A stretch of 64,000 bases of DNA, from contig NC_053389.1 of assembly GCF_905171765.1 (NCBI RefSeq), positions 744,001,146 through 744,065,145 on the forward strand, in the 5' to 3' direction. The notes beneath the pieces were generated by a model. That model saw only the letters and a program-made list of their open reading frames with translations. It was not told where the DNA came from and searched no databases. The position numbers were made by a program, and so were the translations under genes. Position 1 is the stretch's first letter; the number at the start of each line of letters is the position of its first letter. Positions 22,470-34,398 of this stretch are shown one piece after another. This DNA is from Bufo bufo (lineage: Eukaryota; Chordata; Amphibia; Anura; Bufonidae).

Positions 22470-24105
22470 CAGTCAGATCCATAAATATTGGGACATAAAC
22501 ACAATTCTAACATTTTTGGCTCTATACACCACCACAATGGATTTGAAATGAAACGAACAAGATGTGCTTTAACTGCAGACTGTCAGCTTTAATTTGAGGG
22601 TATTTACATCCAAATCAGGTGAACGGTGTAGGAATAACTACAGTTTGCATATCTGCCTCCCACTTGTTATGGGACCAAAAGTAATAGGACGTAATAATCA
22701 TAAATCAAACTTTTACTTTTTAATACTTGGTTGCAAATCCTTTGCAGTCAATTACAGCCTTAAGTCTGGAACACATAGACATCACCAGACGCTTCATCCC
22801 TGGTGATGCTCTGCGAGGCCTCTACTGCAACTGTCTTCAGTTCCTGCTTGTTGTTGGGGCATTTTCCCTTCAGTTTTGTCTTCAGCAAGTGAAATGCATG
22901 CTCAATCGGATTCAGGTCAGGTGATTGACTTGGCCATTGCATAACATTCCACTTCTTTCCCTTAAAAAACTCTTTGGTTGCTTTTGCAGTATGCTTTGGG
23001 TCATTGTCCATCTGTACTGTGAAGCGCCGTCCAATGAGTTCTGAAGCATTTGGCTAAATATGAGCAGATAATATTGCCCGAAACACTTCAGAATTCATCC
23101 TTCTGCTTTTGTCAGCAGTCACATCATCAATAAATACAAGAGAACCAGTTCCATTGGCAGCCATACATGCCCACGCCATGACACTGCCACCACCATGCTT
23201 CACTGATGAGGGGGTATGCTTAGGATCATGAGCAGTTCCTTTCCTTCTCCATACTCTTCTCTTCCCATCACTCTGGTAGAAGTTGATCTTGGTCTCATCT
23301 GTCCATAGGATGTTGTTCCAGAACTGTGAAGGCTTTTTTAGATGTCGTTTGGCAAACTCTAATCTGGCCTTCCTGTTTTTGAAGCTCGCCAATAGTTTAC
23401 ATCTTGTGGTGAACTCTCTGTATTCACTCTGGTGAAGTCTTCTCTTGATAGTTGACTTTGACACACTTACACCTACCTCCTGGAGGGTGTTCTTGATCTG
23501 GCCAACTGTTGTGAAGGGTGTTTTCTTCACCAGGGAAATAATTCTTCGGTCATCCACCACAGTTGTTTTCCGTGGTCTTCTGGGTCTTTTGGTGTTGATG
23601 AACTAACCGGTGCGTTCCTTCTTTTTAAGAATGTTCCAAACAGTTGTTTTGGCCATGCCTAATGTTTTTGCTATCTCTCTGACAGTTTGTTTTGTTTTTT
23701 AAGCCTAATGATGGCTTGTTTCACTGATAATGACAGCTCTTTGGATCTCATCTTGAGAGTTGACAGCAACAGATTCCAAATGCAAATAGCACACTTGAAA
23801 TTAACTCTGGACCTTTTATCTGCTCATTGTAATTGGGATAATGAAGGAATAAACACACACCTGGCCATGGAACAGCTGAGAAGCCAATTGTCCCATTACT
23901 TTTGATCCATTAACAAGTGGGAGGCACATATGCAAACTGTTGTAATTACTTCACCGTTCACCTGATTTGGATGTAAATACCCTCAAATTAAAGCTGACAG
24001 TCTGCAGTTAAAGCACATCTTGTTCATTTCAAATCCATTGTGGTGGTGTATAGAGCCAAAAATGTTAGAATTGTGTCGATGTCCCAATATTTATGGACCT
24101 GACTG
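22470..24105 (-). mobile_element. Tc1/mariner element, copy A
   Basis: Ends CAGTCAGATCCATAAATATT and aatatttatggacctgactg are inverse complements and TA flanks both sides (22468-22469, 24106-24107). Inverted repeats continue inwards through tgcagactgtcagctttaat. Length is 1,636 bp, usual for Tc1. It is inserted in the hAT element 21792-24248. Confidence 0.95.
22720..23751 (-). pseudogene. Tc1 transposase pseudogene (copy A)
   Basis: The gene for a DD34E transposase would start at the ATG at 23749-23751 (MRSKELSLSVKQ) and end with FATKY or similar at 22720. The frame is lost early by a one-base deletion near 23685 and has a stop in the linker near 23605. The stretch 23560-23054 keeps the first catalytic D (WTDETKI) and the region up to AILSAHI, then hits a TAG. 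23011-22760 keeps MDNDPKHT and SPDLNPIEH, the second D and the E, before another frame change. Copy B is its sister. Confidence 0.93.
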
Positions 24106-24256
24106 TACGTGGTGCTCCTAGCATTAATGAATACTGAGAGCATCAGGTTATGTACCTGGCTGGAGGCCATCAGGAGGGTATGGATGGCCCTATGGGCCTC
24201 AGCCCACCGGGACATTTCCTTGTAGGGTCTATGGCCATTCAGCCCCTGAAAACCTT

Positions 24257-26271
24257 TGATAACTGTGCCACGATGTGTCAATAAGCTCAAGTGTTAATCT
24301 CATATCTGCACGTGCTAAGAGCAACATGTTCTTGTCTGCAGAATAATGGAATCTATGACAGCCTGCTTACTAATCAGTGGACATGCCAGTAACATAACAC
24401 ACAGTGACAAAGCACCATACGACCATTTCCCTGTTACATAAATAATCCATCAAGTCTGAATTAGGTAACAAGCATTTAATTAAGAGGCCTAATGATTTAA
24501 TGATGCATTATGTCCAAGATTTCATTTGCAGGCAGTTTTTATTCCTTCTATAATTAGTAACTTTAATTTGCCTACAGTAAATAATTCAAGGACCACATCT
24601 TAAGCCATCAGTATGCCATGTTATGTCGTCCGCCATTGCTGGATGGATACCAGATGGAGTACATTGTGTCTACCTGAAATACAATTCTACATACACAATC
24701 ATAGAATGACAGACAGAGTCATTATCAACCGACAGTAAGTAAGACAATATCAAACACAACGTAAGAAATTAATATATACCAATACACTGTATATTCATTG
24801 AGGCATAATAGCAGGATGATGCAGCCGTTGCAGAACAAAACTAGACATTCCCATCACTCCTACATGCCTTGCCCCTGGATGGTACCTCGCCGTGAAACAA
24901 CATCAAGTGACATAACAATATAGGGTTCTCTAATGACAACCATGGCTGAGGACTTTGAGTAATGATACTCATCTATACAACCACATGGATACACATGCAT
25001 GTACACATGAAAACACACACATACACACACATACATAGTAATACAGCTCAATTCAACATTTGGGCTTCAGTATTTCTGCCTGTGATCTCTTAATAGAGAT
25101 AATACAGGATGTGTACCTGCGGTGTTATGGGAAAAAATGCAGATAAGTGTGAACTGAGCTGTATCCAAATAATGACAATGTCAGCTTTAGTACATCTGAA
25201 GGACTCGGCCATACTACAAGTACATATTATATACAACATATATCGCAAAATGAGCCTTTTCTCACCCGTCTGTTAAATTAGGCCTAATAATGCTCCTGGT
25301 AATAGCCCCGTCCTTCCAAACCCATACAGATCCCTTCTTCTGTACCGCTATCACAGCATGATCAACGGTATAAAACATAAAGCAATGCAAGAAACCTTCA
25401 ATGACAACAACATAATACAGCCACCTATGCGATTAGTCTGGAGCTGTTCAGTGAGCGAGCATGACACTGCCTTCCTATAATACGCATGTGAACAGATGCA
25501 ATATATTTTGCGATGAGCTGTTTCATGGAGGGTGCTGGCCTTTGCTTCTTCCAAAAAATAACCAACCCTTACAGCACCCTCTCTCCAGTAGAGATTTTTT
25601 GAGAAAACGTATAGTCAGCTTACCTTAGCTAGAAGCAGAGTAGAGGCAGAGCTCTTCTGTATGTAGGCTTGTCTCTGAGGCTTGTACTGTGGACTCAGTG
25701 TTCACTGAGAGGGGGTTGGGAGGAGTAGGCAGAGCTCTCTTCCATATGGGGAGGGAAGGATTGTGCTGTGTGTGTTCTAAAATGGATCTAACATCCGTCT
25801 GAATGCAAGTGAGAGGGATTAAAGGCTATGCATTATTCATCCTGTGGTTAAGGGGAAAACTGACAGGTTAAATTGTAAGGGGCGTAGGCATCTGACTTAT
25901 CCTCACCAAGACCTCCACCTTTTGCCTCATGTTTTCCATTGGCAAAAATATCTCCTTTCTTGTTTTGAAAGCTAGAAAAAGAATGTTACATTTTGCATCA
26001 TAAGGGCTGGTGAATACAATTGTGTCCTATTCTTTTAAAATATTTTTAAGATATTTTTAAGGTCGGTCAAAGAACATAGAGGTTCAATAGCGGGGTTCAA
26101 AAAATGAGCCCTCAAAAAATGAGCCCTTCACACAGCTCGGTAGACATAACTATAAAAAAAAGTTAAGGGCATTAGAATATAGCGATGAAAAGAAAAAACA
26201 CATTTATTTTCAATGTTTGTTTACATTTTCTTTTCAGTATTAAAACATAAGAAAAACAGTATAATTGTGGT
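24257..26271. other. Low-repeat interval; possible conserved non-coding sequence
   Basis: No element ends are seen across about 2 kb, unusual in this window. 24430-24600 is AT-rich with several TAATTA/TTAATGA-like motifs (aagcatttaattaagaggcc; ataattagtaactttaattt) and looks like a conserved non-coding element. A (CA)n-like tract lies at 25008-25037. On the minus strand a splice-donor-like AAG|GTAAGC occurs at 25620-25626 next to a CT/GA-rich stretch. No coding exon is recognised. Confidence 0.35.
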
Positions 26272-26384
26272 ATTGTAATTAGGGATGAGCGAACTTCTGT
26301 TTTCAAGTTCGGCGTACAAGGTTTGGGTTATCTAAGAATTCTGTTATTGATTCCGTAACTTATGATCCGTGGTAGCGGAATCTA

Positions 26385-28035
26385 CAGTCAGGTCCATAAA
26401 TTTTGGGACATTGACACAATTCTAAATTTTTGGGCCCTATACACCACCACAATGGATTTGAAATGAAACAAACAAGATCTGCTTTAACTACAGACTGTCA
26501 GCTTTAATTTGAGGGTATTTACATCCAAATCAGGTGAACGGTGCAGGAATTACAACCGTTTCCATATGTGCCTCCCACTTGTTAAGGGACCAAAAGTAAT
26601 GGGATGGAATAATAATCATAAATCAAACTTTCACTTTTTAATACTTGGTTGCAAATCCTTTGCAGTCAATTGCATCCTGAAGTCTGGAACGCATAGCCAT
26701 CACCAGACGCTGGGTTTCATCCCTGGTGATGCTCTGCCAGGCCTCTACTGCAACTTCCTTCAGTTCCTGCTTGTTCTTGAGGCATTTTCCCTTCAGTTTT
26801 GTCTTCAGCAAATGAAATGCATGCTCAATCGGATTCAGGTCAGGTGATTGACTTGGCCATTGCATAACATTCCACTTCTTTCCCTTAAAAAAACTCTTTG
26901 GTTGCTTTTGCAGTATGCTTTGGGTCATTGTCCATCTGCACTGTCAAGCGCCGTCCAATGAGTTCTGAAGCATTTGGCTGAATATGAGCAGATAATATTG
27001 CCCGAAATACTTTCAGAATTCATCCTGCTGTTTTTGTCAGCAGTTACATCATCAATAAATACAAGAGAACCGGTTCCATTGGCAGCCATACATGCCCACG
27101 CCATGACACTACAACCACCATGCTTCACTGATGAGGTGGTATGCTTAGGATCATGAGCAGTTCCTTTCCTTCTCCATACTCTTCTCTCCCCATCATTCTG
27201 GTACAATTTGATCTTGGTCTCATCTGTCCATAGGATGTTGTTCCAGAACTGTGAAGGCTTTTTCAGATGTCGTTTGGCAAACTCTAATCTGGCCTTCCTG
27301 TTTTTGAGGCTCACCAATGGTTTACATCTTGTGGTGAACCCTCTGTATTCACTCTGGTGAAGTCTTCTCTTGAGTATTGACTTTGACACACATACACCTA
27401 CCTCCTGGAGAGTGTTCTTGATCTGGCCAACTGTTGTGAAGGGTGTTTTCTTCACCAGGGAAAGAATTATTTGGACATCCACCACAGTTATTTTCCGTGG
27501 TCTTCCGGGTCTTTTGGTGTTGCTGAGCTCACCAGTGTGTTCCTTCTTTTTAAGAATGTTCCAAACAGTTGTTTTGGCCATGCCTAATGTTTTTGCTATC
27601 TCTCTGATGGGTTTGTTTTGTTTTTTCAGCCTAATGATGGCTTGCTTCACTGATAGTGACAGCTCTTTGGATCTCATCTTGAGAGTGGACCGTAACAGAT
27701 TCCAAATGCAAATAGCACACTTGAAATTAACTCTGGTCCTTTTATCTTCTCATTGTAATTGGGATAATGAGGGAATAACACACACCTGGCCATGGAACAG
27801 CTGAGAAGCCAATTGTCCCATTACTTTTGGTCCCTTAACAAGTGGGAGGCACATATGCAAACTGTTGTAATTCCTACACCATTCACCTGATTTGGATGTA
27901 CATACCCTCAAATTAAAGCTGACAGTCTGCAGTTAAAGCATATCTTGTTTGTTTCACTTCAAATCCATTGTGGTGGTGTATAGAGCCAAAAATTTTAGAA
28001 TTGTGTCGATGTCCCAATATTTATGGACCTAACTG
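26385..28035 (-). mobile_element. Tc1/mariner element, copy B
   Basis: Ends CAGTCAGGTCCATAAATTTT and aatatttatggacctaactg with TA at 26383-26384 and 28036-28037. Length 1,651 bp. Same family and orientation as copy A. Confidence 0.95.
26638..27677 (-). pseudogene. Tc1 transposase pseudogene (copy B)
   Basis: This is the best-preserved gene of its family in the window. Translation starts at 27677 (MRSKELSLSVKQAIIRL). It has two helix-turn-helix regions with a GRPRK hook near residues 58-62, and the first catalytic D in WTDETK at residue 152. A one-base insertion near 27011 shifts the frame after MNSE at about residue 222, and an extra A near 26890 shifts it again. The C-terminal part (26638-26928) keeps SPDLNPIEHAFH with the catalytic E and ends FATKY. 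Usual length is about 340 residues. The two frameshifts prevent a full product. Confidence 0.95.
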
Positions 28036-28371
28036 TATAACGGAATTCTTAGATAATCCGAACCTTGTACGCCGAACTTGAAAACAGAAGTTCGTTCAAC
28101 ACTAGTTGTAATCGTAATGACCCAGAGACTGAAGGCAACAGGTCAGTTTTGCTGCACAGGGAAGTCCATAAAAACAAAACCCATAAATGCGTTTTTTTCA
28201 GAATACCTATTTAGAATTTTTTCCAGCTTCCCCCTATATTGTATGCAATATTGAATGGTGCCAATAGAAAGTACAACTTGTCCTACAAAAAAAAATTCCT
28301 CATATGGCCATGTGAATGGAAAAATCAAAGTTATGGAGTAAAAAAATGGAAACGCAAAAACGGAAAGGGTT

Positions 28372-28670
28372 AAAGGTCGTATTACACTGGCGGATAATCG
28401 GTAAGATTGCTAACAAGCGTTCTTCTGAATGCACATTAGCATTGATCTGGCAGTGTAATACTACCACCGGAGTCTTTCAACATGTTTAAAAATAATCATT
28501 TGCCGGCGGTAGATGATGCCATGTAATCAGCACTCTTCTGCCAGCAAACAATGAATCAGTATGGGAACGAGCACTGGTATTAGTGATCGCTCCTCCTTCT
28601 ACTGAGGAGATGATCGGTCTCCTCCACTAGCATTTACTTCCCGACAATCACCTGCTACATTTTTACAGTA
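28372..28670. repeat. Decayed MITE
   Basis: Begins after taaaggtcgtattacactgg and carries gatcggt, ccgacaatcacctgc and other motifs also seen at 16558-16885. The ends are only partly inverted. Superfamily not established. Confidence 0.45.
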
Positions 28671-29161
28671 GTCTGTTGATTATTTAGAGCAATCATGATA
28701 AATTCATAACTGTTATCAGGAGACGGTAAATGAAGTCAGGTTTCCATAAACCTTTCATTATTTATGTGGGTGGTTAGAGGGATTGGCTTCATTCCAGTGT
28801 TTATCAACCATCGCTGACGGCATTTCCACTTCATTTCTGAGGAATAATTAAAATCAAAGCATAACCTTTATACAAGGCATTCAATGACCTTCGTACTTGG
28901 AGCTCTCCTCCCAAGCATTGGCCTAAGCGACACTTATTCAATTAACTAAATATACCTAAGACAGGCACTCTACATCGGAAACCATTCAGAAGGATTATAT
29001 CCTAAATTAATAATAATTCCCCACACTACATTCATATTAAATAAAACCAGTTCATAAACACAATAAAAACATCAATGGTTAAAGTACATATAAGATGCTT
29101 GAATAAGTGTAGCAGCAGTTCACCCTATTGTCAATTTGGAAATGGTGCTCTGTCAATTTAA
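28671..29161. other. Unassigned, possibly conserved non-coding sequence
   Basis: No element ends. AT-rich with homeodomain-like motifs (gaggaataattaaaatcaaa; ttcaattaactaaat) and no low-complexity runs. Confidence 0.3.
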
Positions 29162-29533
29162 CTCACCACTAGAGATGGCCTTGTGGTTCGCCCGGCGGCC
29201 AACTTTGCTCGTTCGCGATTCGCCGAACATGCAAACATATGGCGATGTCCGCCGGTGCCATATTCTTTTGCATTGCGCCCAACTTTGACCCATGACACAT
29301 CCATCAGGTGGGACAGGACAGCCAATTGAGACATTTCAGCACATGGACACACCCCACCCTATCAAAGAACCCGATCTGGCAGCCATTTTACATTCTGTGT
29401 TTTGCCAGTGTAGGGAGAGGTTGCTTTGTGGAGCAGGGACAGGCTGTTAGAGACACCAAACACTAGCTAATAGCGCCACAAAAGTCCTTTTAAGGACTGG
29501 TATAAGTGTGCTATCGATAGGTGTAATATACTG

Positions 29534-30415
29534 AGGGGTGTGATATACTTACCCTTTCTAACATAGAAAGTATATTATAATGCATTTGTATTGTGCAGCA
29601 GTTGTGTGCGGTTCTGCTGCGATACCGCAGCTATATAAAGGGACAAACGCTATTGGAACAACTAATTGCAACAGGTGTGATATACTTCTTGCCCCCAAAA
29701 AAACTGATTGAGGGGTGTGATATACCTATAATATACTTTCTAACATAGAAAGTATATAGTGCATTTGTATTGTGCAGCAGTTGTGTGCGGTTTTGCTGCG
29801 ATACCGCAGCTATATAGAGGGACAAGCCCTATTGGAACAACTATTTGCAACAGGTGTAATATACCTGTTGCCCCAAAAAAACTGATTGAGGGGTGTGATA
29901 TACCTTCTTCCACGAAATACTGATTGAGTGGTGCGATATACCTGTTGCCCCAAATAAACAGGGTGGTGTGATATAACTGTTGTGGCAAAAAAAATAATTG
30001 AGGGGTGTGATATTTATGCTTCCACAAAATACTGATTAAGGGGTTTGATATACCTGCTTCCACAAAATACTGATTGAAGGCTGCGATATACCTGCTTCCA
30101 CAAAATACTAATTGAGGGCTGCGATATACCTGCTTCCACAAAATACTGATTAAGGGGTTTGATATACCTGCTTCCACAAAATACTGATTGAGGGCTGCAA
30201 TATACCTGCTTCTACAAAATACTGATTAAGGGGTTTGATATACTTGTTTCCACCAAATATTGATTGAGCCCTGCGATATACCTGCTTCCAAAAAATAATA
30301 ATTGAGGGCTGCGATATACCTGCTTCCACAAAATACTGATTAAGGGGTTTGATATACCTGCTTCCACAAAATACTGATTGAGTGCTGCGATATACCTGCT
30401 TCCACAAATACTGCT
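29534..30415. repeat. Tandem repeats in the hAT leader
   Basis: A block of about 175 bp (tgatatac..ctttctaacatagaaagtat..gctgcgataccgcagctata) is present twice (29534 and 29709). From about 29860 to 30415 a 38-bp unit (ctgattgagggctgcgatat, then acctgcttccacaaaata) repeats about 14 times, often alternating gattaaggggtt and gattgagggctg variants. Minus-strand frames through it are spurious. Confidence 0.9.
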
Positions 30416-30445
30416 TTTCTCTAGGGACTTAGGAACAGGGTCATT

Positions 30446-33302
30446 TTGAAAATGACAGGCAGGGGTGGTAGGGGTCGGGCAGGTGCACCAGGCAGGAGCC
30501 TAAGTGGGAAGTTGGAAAAGGCACTGCAATTACTTCAAAAGGTGCACCAGAGTTGGTTGAGTGGCTCACTCACCCTTCCACTTCTGCACCCTCCTCATCC
30601 TCTGTATCTGCACCCTCTTTACTCTCTGCTGTGTTCACCCCCAAACACACCACGACCACCACCACCATTGCCCCTCCACTCGAGTCAGAGGAATTATTTT
30701 GCCATCCATTCCCAGACCTTAACGATGTGCAGCCCTTCTTGACATTGGATGAGGAAGAGGAGGTAGCAACGGCCGCCAACCAGCGGTCTGACGACAGTAC
30801 CCAGATCATCCTACGGAGGGAAGTCCCCGCTGTTGCTGCGTACTCTGAGATCTCAAATGTCAGTGGTGGTGAAGGTGATGATGATGACGTGTCGATGGAA
30901 GAGGAGGGGCATTCAGAGGGAGAGACGGAGAAGCAGAGAGGGAGGAGAAGCAGGAAGAGCTCGCATGGCACAGAAGGCAAAAAGCAGACTGCAAATGTAT
31001 CTGGAGTGATCCATCCACCATGCACGGTCACTTCTAGCGCTCCCATGACGCCTGCACATGGCTCCGCAGTGTGGGCTTTTTTAAACATGTCAGCTGCTGA
31101 CAATAGTGTTGCCATCTGCAGCCTGTACTGTCAACGCATAAGTCACGGTAATCCCAACACTCACCTATGGATGACCGCCTTAAGAAGGCACCTGGCCTCC
31201 CATCACGAGCCCAGTGGGAGCAACGCCATTATAACCCACAAAGCCACACTCCTGGCGCTCCACGTCCTACCTCTTCTACTTCTCCTCTCTCCTCACATTT
31301 GTCCTCCACTCCATTGTGCCATCGTCGCGCTCATCTGGCAGAAGTCAAGCTTCCGTGGCCAAATGTTCGAGCTTAAAAAGTTGATGACGCCAGATAACCC
31401 TCTTGTCCAACGGCTGACCGCTGGCTTGTTGGAACTGCTAGCCCGCCAACTACTGCCATATATACTGGTGGACTCGGAGGCCTTTAGAAAATGTGTGGCC
31501 ATTGGCACACTGCAATGGAAGGTCCCCGGAAGGAAATATTTCTCCCAGAATGGCATCCCAGAGCTATATGGCGTTCAGCGGCAAATGAATATATCTCTGG
31601 CACACAGTGTTGGTGCCAAGATACATCTGACCACAAACACATTGTCTAGAAAACACGGGCACGGAAGGTACGTAACTTTTACTGCCCACTGGGTGAAACT
31701 TCTGACAGCCGTCCAGCATGTAACCCGTTGCTCCCGTGTGGATTTGGTGTTACCGCCAAGGATTGCATGCCCTGCACTGCTTTAAGCACTGTGGTTACAG
31801 GCTGATCAGTGGCCAACCCCGCTCAATTTGACAGTTGGTAAAGTGGTGTGCGACAATAGTGCCAATCTGCTGAGCTCGCTGAAACAGGGCAAAATGACAC
31901 ACGTGCTGTGTATGGCACATGTCCTGAACTTAGTCGTGCAGAAATTCGTTGCCAAATACCCCTGGGTCCAGGATGTCTTGCTGCAGGCTAGGAAAACTGC
32001 CATTTTAGAAGATCTTACACGGCCAAGGCTCGCCTTGCTGACATTCAGGGGAGACACCACTTGCCAGTCAGACATCTGATTTGTGACAGCCCGACGCGCT
32101 GGAACTCCACCTTGTATATGCTTGATAGGCTGCTCCAGCAGCAACGTGCAGTTAACGACTACCTGTACAAACTCTGCGGCAGGACAGGTTCTGGGGAGCT
32201 TGTTTTTTTTCCACTGCACCAGTGGCTGCTCATGCACGATGAATGCAGACTTCTGCAGCCATTTGATGAGATCACCAAACTGGTCAGTCGCAGCCAGGGC
32301 GCCATCAGTGACATAGTACCTTATGCCTTCTTTATGGAGCGTGCATTGCGTCGTGTCATTGATAAGATGAAGAAGTCACAATGCTGAATGAATTCCCAGG
32401 GGGGCTACTCCATCTGAGACAAGTCAGTGGGAGTCTGAAGAGGAGTCAGAGGAGGATGGTGGCTGGGGGGAGGAGGAGGAGGAGCAAGAAGAGCAGGCTT
32501 TGAGGGGGACTTTAAACTTTTCGGGGATCCCTGGTGTTTTCTGTGGCTGGGGGGAGGAGTCCGAGGACGACATTCTCCTGGGCGATGAGCAGGAGCCAGG
32601 GTGCTCCACCGCTTCCAATTTAGTGCAAATGGGTGCTTTCATGCTCCAGTGTTTGAAGAGGGACCCCCGTATAAAAAGGATAAAGGGCAAGGACCAGTAC
32701 TGGGTGGCAACGTACTTAGACCCCTGGTACAAGTACAAAATGGCTGACATGTTACCAGCATCACAGAGGGCTGGCAGAATGCAACATTTCCAGGCCTTGC
32801 TGTGAGAGATGCTGAATTCTGCTGTTGCGGGTGCTTGCAGAGGAATTTCCACCCACAGCGAAACAGGTGTGGGTACCAATCCTACCGTGCCTGAAGAATA
32901 GGGCGGTTTGAAGATGTGTTGGTCACTTGTGATATGAGTTCATTCTTGCAACCAACCCATTGAGAGCCGCCCTCCAGATCCAGCCTCAGGGAACGCCTAG
33001 ACCAACAGGTGTTCGAATACATTGGGTTAACGTCCGATGTGGACGCTCTGAGAAGCGAGGAACCCCTGGACTACTGAGTGTGCAGGCTTGACCTGTGGCC
33101 AGAGCTGGCACAATTTGTCATGGAACTCTTGGCTTGCCCCTCGTCGAGTGTCCTGTCCGAAAGGATGTTCATGGCAGCAGGGGGGATCGTGACCAATAAG
33201 TGCACTCGCCTAGCTCACGACAGTGTGGACTACCTCACATTTCTAAAAACTAATGAGGCATGGATCTCGGAGGAATTCAACATCTGTGACGACCACGTGT
33301 AA
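30446..33302 (+). pseudogene. hAT transposase pseudogene (ZBED-like)
   Basis: The remnant begins near 30452 (MTGRGGRGRAGAPG), changes frame near 30540 and then runs for 410 codons (30553-31785). That piece has an acidic stretch and a BED zinc finger (SAVWAFLN, CSLYC, ALRRHLASHH). After further frame changes it continues at 31828-32079 (VVCDNSANLL and CMAHVLNLVVQKF, the second catalytic D and the CxxH of the hAT RNase H fold), 32061-32387 (ICDSPTRWNST), 32500-32805 (YWVATYLDPWYK) and 33078-33302 (LLACPSSSVLSERMF, the hAT dimerisation domain). At least five breaks mean no functional protein. It is related to, but distinct from, the hAT gene at 43117-48081. Confidence 0.92.
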
Positions 33303-33864
33303 TTGAATTTTCTCATGCCACCACCCAGAACAAAGAATGTTCCCTGTCTTATGTATATACAGCGGCCTAAAAGGCATTTTCTGTCAGGTGAATGCCTAAT
33401 TTTTGGGGCCTGTAATCCAGTGGCCTACAGTAAAATTTTTAGCCAGTGACCGCCTAATGTACCTCCAGCCACATAATCACAAGTTCTTTTCTGTCAGGTG
33501 AATGCCTAATTTTTGGGGCCTGTACTCCCGTGGCCTAAAATAATTTTTTTCTAGGCTCCAGCAGGGCACATTTTTTAGAGATTTTCCCTTAAGACGCATA
33601 AAAATGGCCCCTGATTAAAATGCATATTTTTGTGGGAATTTTTGCCAATGATCCCCCTATGGTATGTCACTGTCCATGTTGTGGGACTATTTGTGCACTT
33701 CTAGTAAGTATTTGGTGGCTACAAATATGACCTGAAGGTTTTTCAGGTTCCCCTGCCATTAAAGTCAATGGGGGCCGCCGCGAACGAGCGGTTCGCGAAC
33801 ATTTGATCGCGAGCTCGCGTTCGCGAACCGTCCTGGCTGATGTTCGTCCATCACTACTCGCCAC

Positions 33865-34395
33865 TTCCAATATGGCAATTAGCTACCGTATATATAACTG
33901 GGGCAAACGCTCTGCATTTGAAACCAACCAATAAGGGTATCTCTTTATATAGACATTTATTATGTCACAATTCCATTAACAATCTGCATAAAATTTCGTC
34001 AGAGAAAATATATAAAAAAAACATAAAAATAAAAATACAAAATGAAAGAACAATCAAAATCAAAAACAAAAGCAAAAAAATAAATGAAAATTAGCACAAT
34101 CAGGGGCAATATCGCGCTATAGGTTGTGTGTGCACTAGATCTACTGAGCATTTATTGAGCAACAGAAATTCATACAGCAGCCATCTAATACATATGTGAT
34201 TAGTATCTATTGCACATAGAGCCATAGTTGCATCCCATGGCAAATATCACATTTGCATATTGCTATTGCTACGGTAAGATATAGATAGTAGCTTTGCTTC
34301 TTTCTATTTGTTCATATAAGCAAGCGAAGATTCTGTTTTTAAGCAGTGTGCAGGAATTCTGATTTTTAAAGGTGAATAGTCCGCGCTACTTGAGC
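33865..34395. other. Unassigned AT-rich DNA
   Basis: Runs of A-rich sequence at 34015-34090 and no element ends or coding sequence. Confidence 0.45.
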
Positions 34396-34398
34396 TTA

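Larger units (their letters stand above)
21792..24248. mobile_element. hAT-type element, perfect 8-bp target duplication
   Basis: The ends CAGGGGTGGACTAG and CATTCAGCCCCTG are imperfect inverted repeats. AAAACCTT is repeated exactly at 21784-21791 and 24249-24256, the 8-bp duplication expected of hAT. Without its contents (a minisatellite and a Tc1 element) it is only a few hundred bases of non-coding sequence, so it is non-autonomous. Confidence 0.85.
26280..28104. mobile_element. hAT MITE split by a Tc1 element
   Basis: The left end TAGGGATGAGCGAAC and the right end (GTTCGTTCAACACTA) pair as inverted repeats. The pairing extends for about 80 bp (ttctgttttcaagttcggcg; tatctaagaattc). The 8-bp flanks ATTGTAAT (26272-26279) and GTTGTAAT (28105-28112) match at seven positions. 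The MITE itself is about 170 bp and nearly all palindrome; the rest is Tc1 copy B. Confidence 0.9.
29170..33856 (+). mobile_element. hAT element, 4.7 kb, once autonomous
   Basis: The left end TAGAGATGG and the right end (complement TAGTGATGG) lie between CTCACCAC (29162-29169) and CTCGCCAC (33857-33864), an 8-bp target duplication with one mismatch. Both subterminal regions are rich in ttcgcgaac-type motifs. The interior holds tandem repeats in the leader and a decayed hAT transposase gene on the same strand. Confidence 0.9.

Noticed and set aside
21904..22498. Plus- and minus-strand repetitive frames (YCLSRTKYHSAAQ-type)
   Set aside because: They are translations of the 41-bp minisatellite in all phases.
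29860..30415. CRISPR-like regular array
   Set aside because: The 38-bp units are contiguous with no unique spacers, the sequence is vertebrate, and the array sits in a hAT leader. The same applies to 41500-43000 and 48190-49165.
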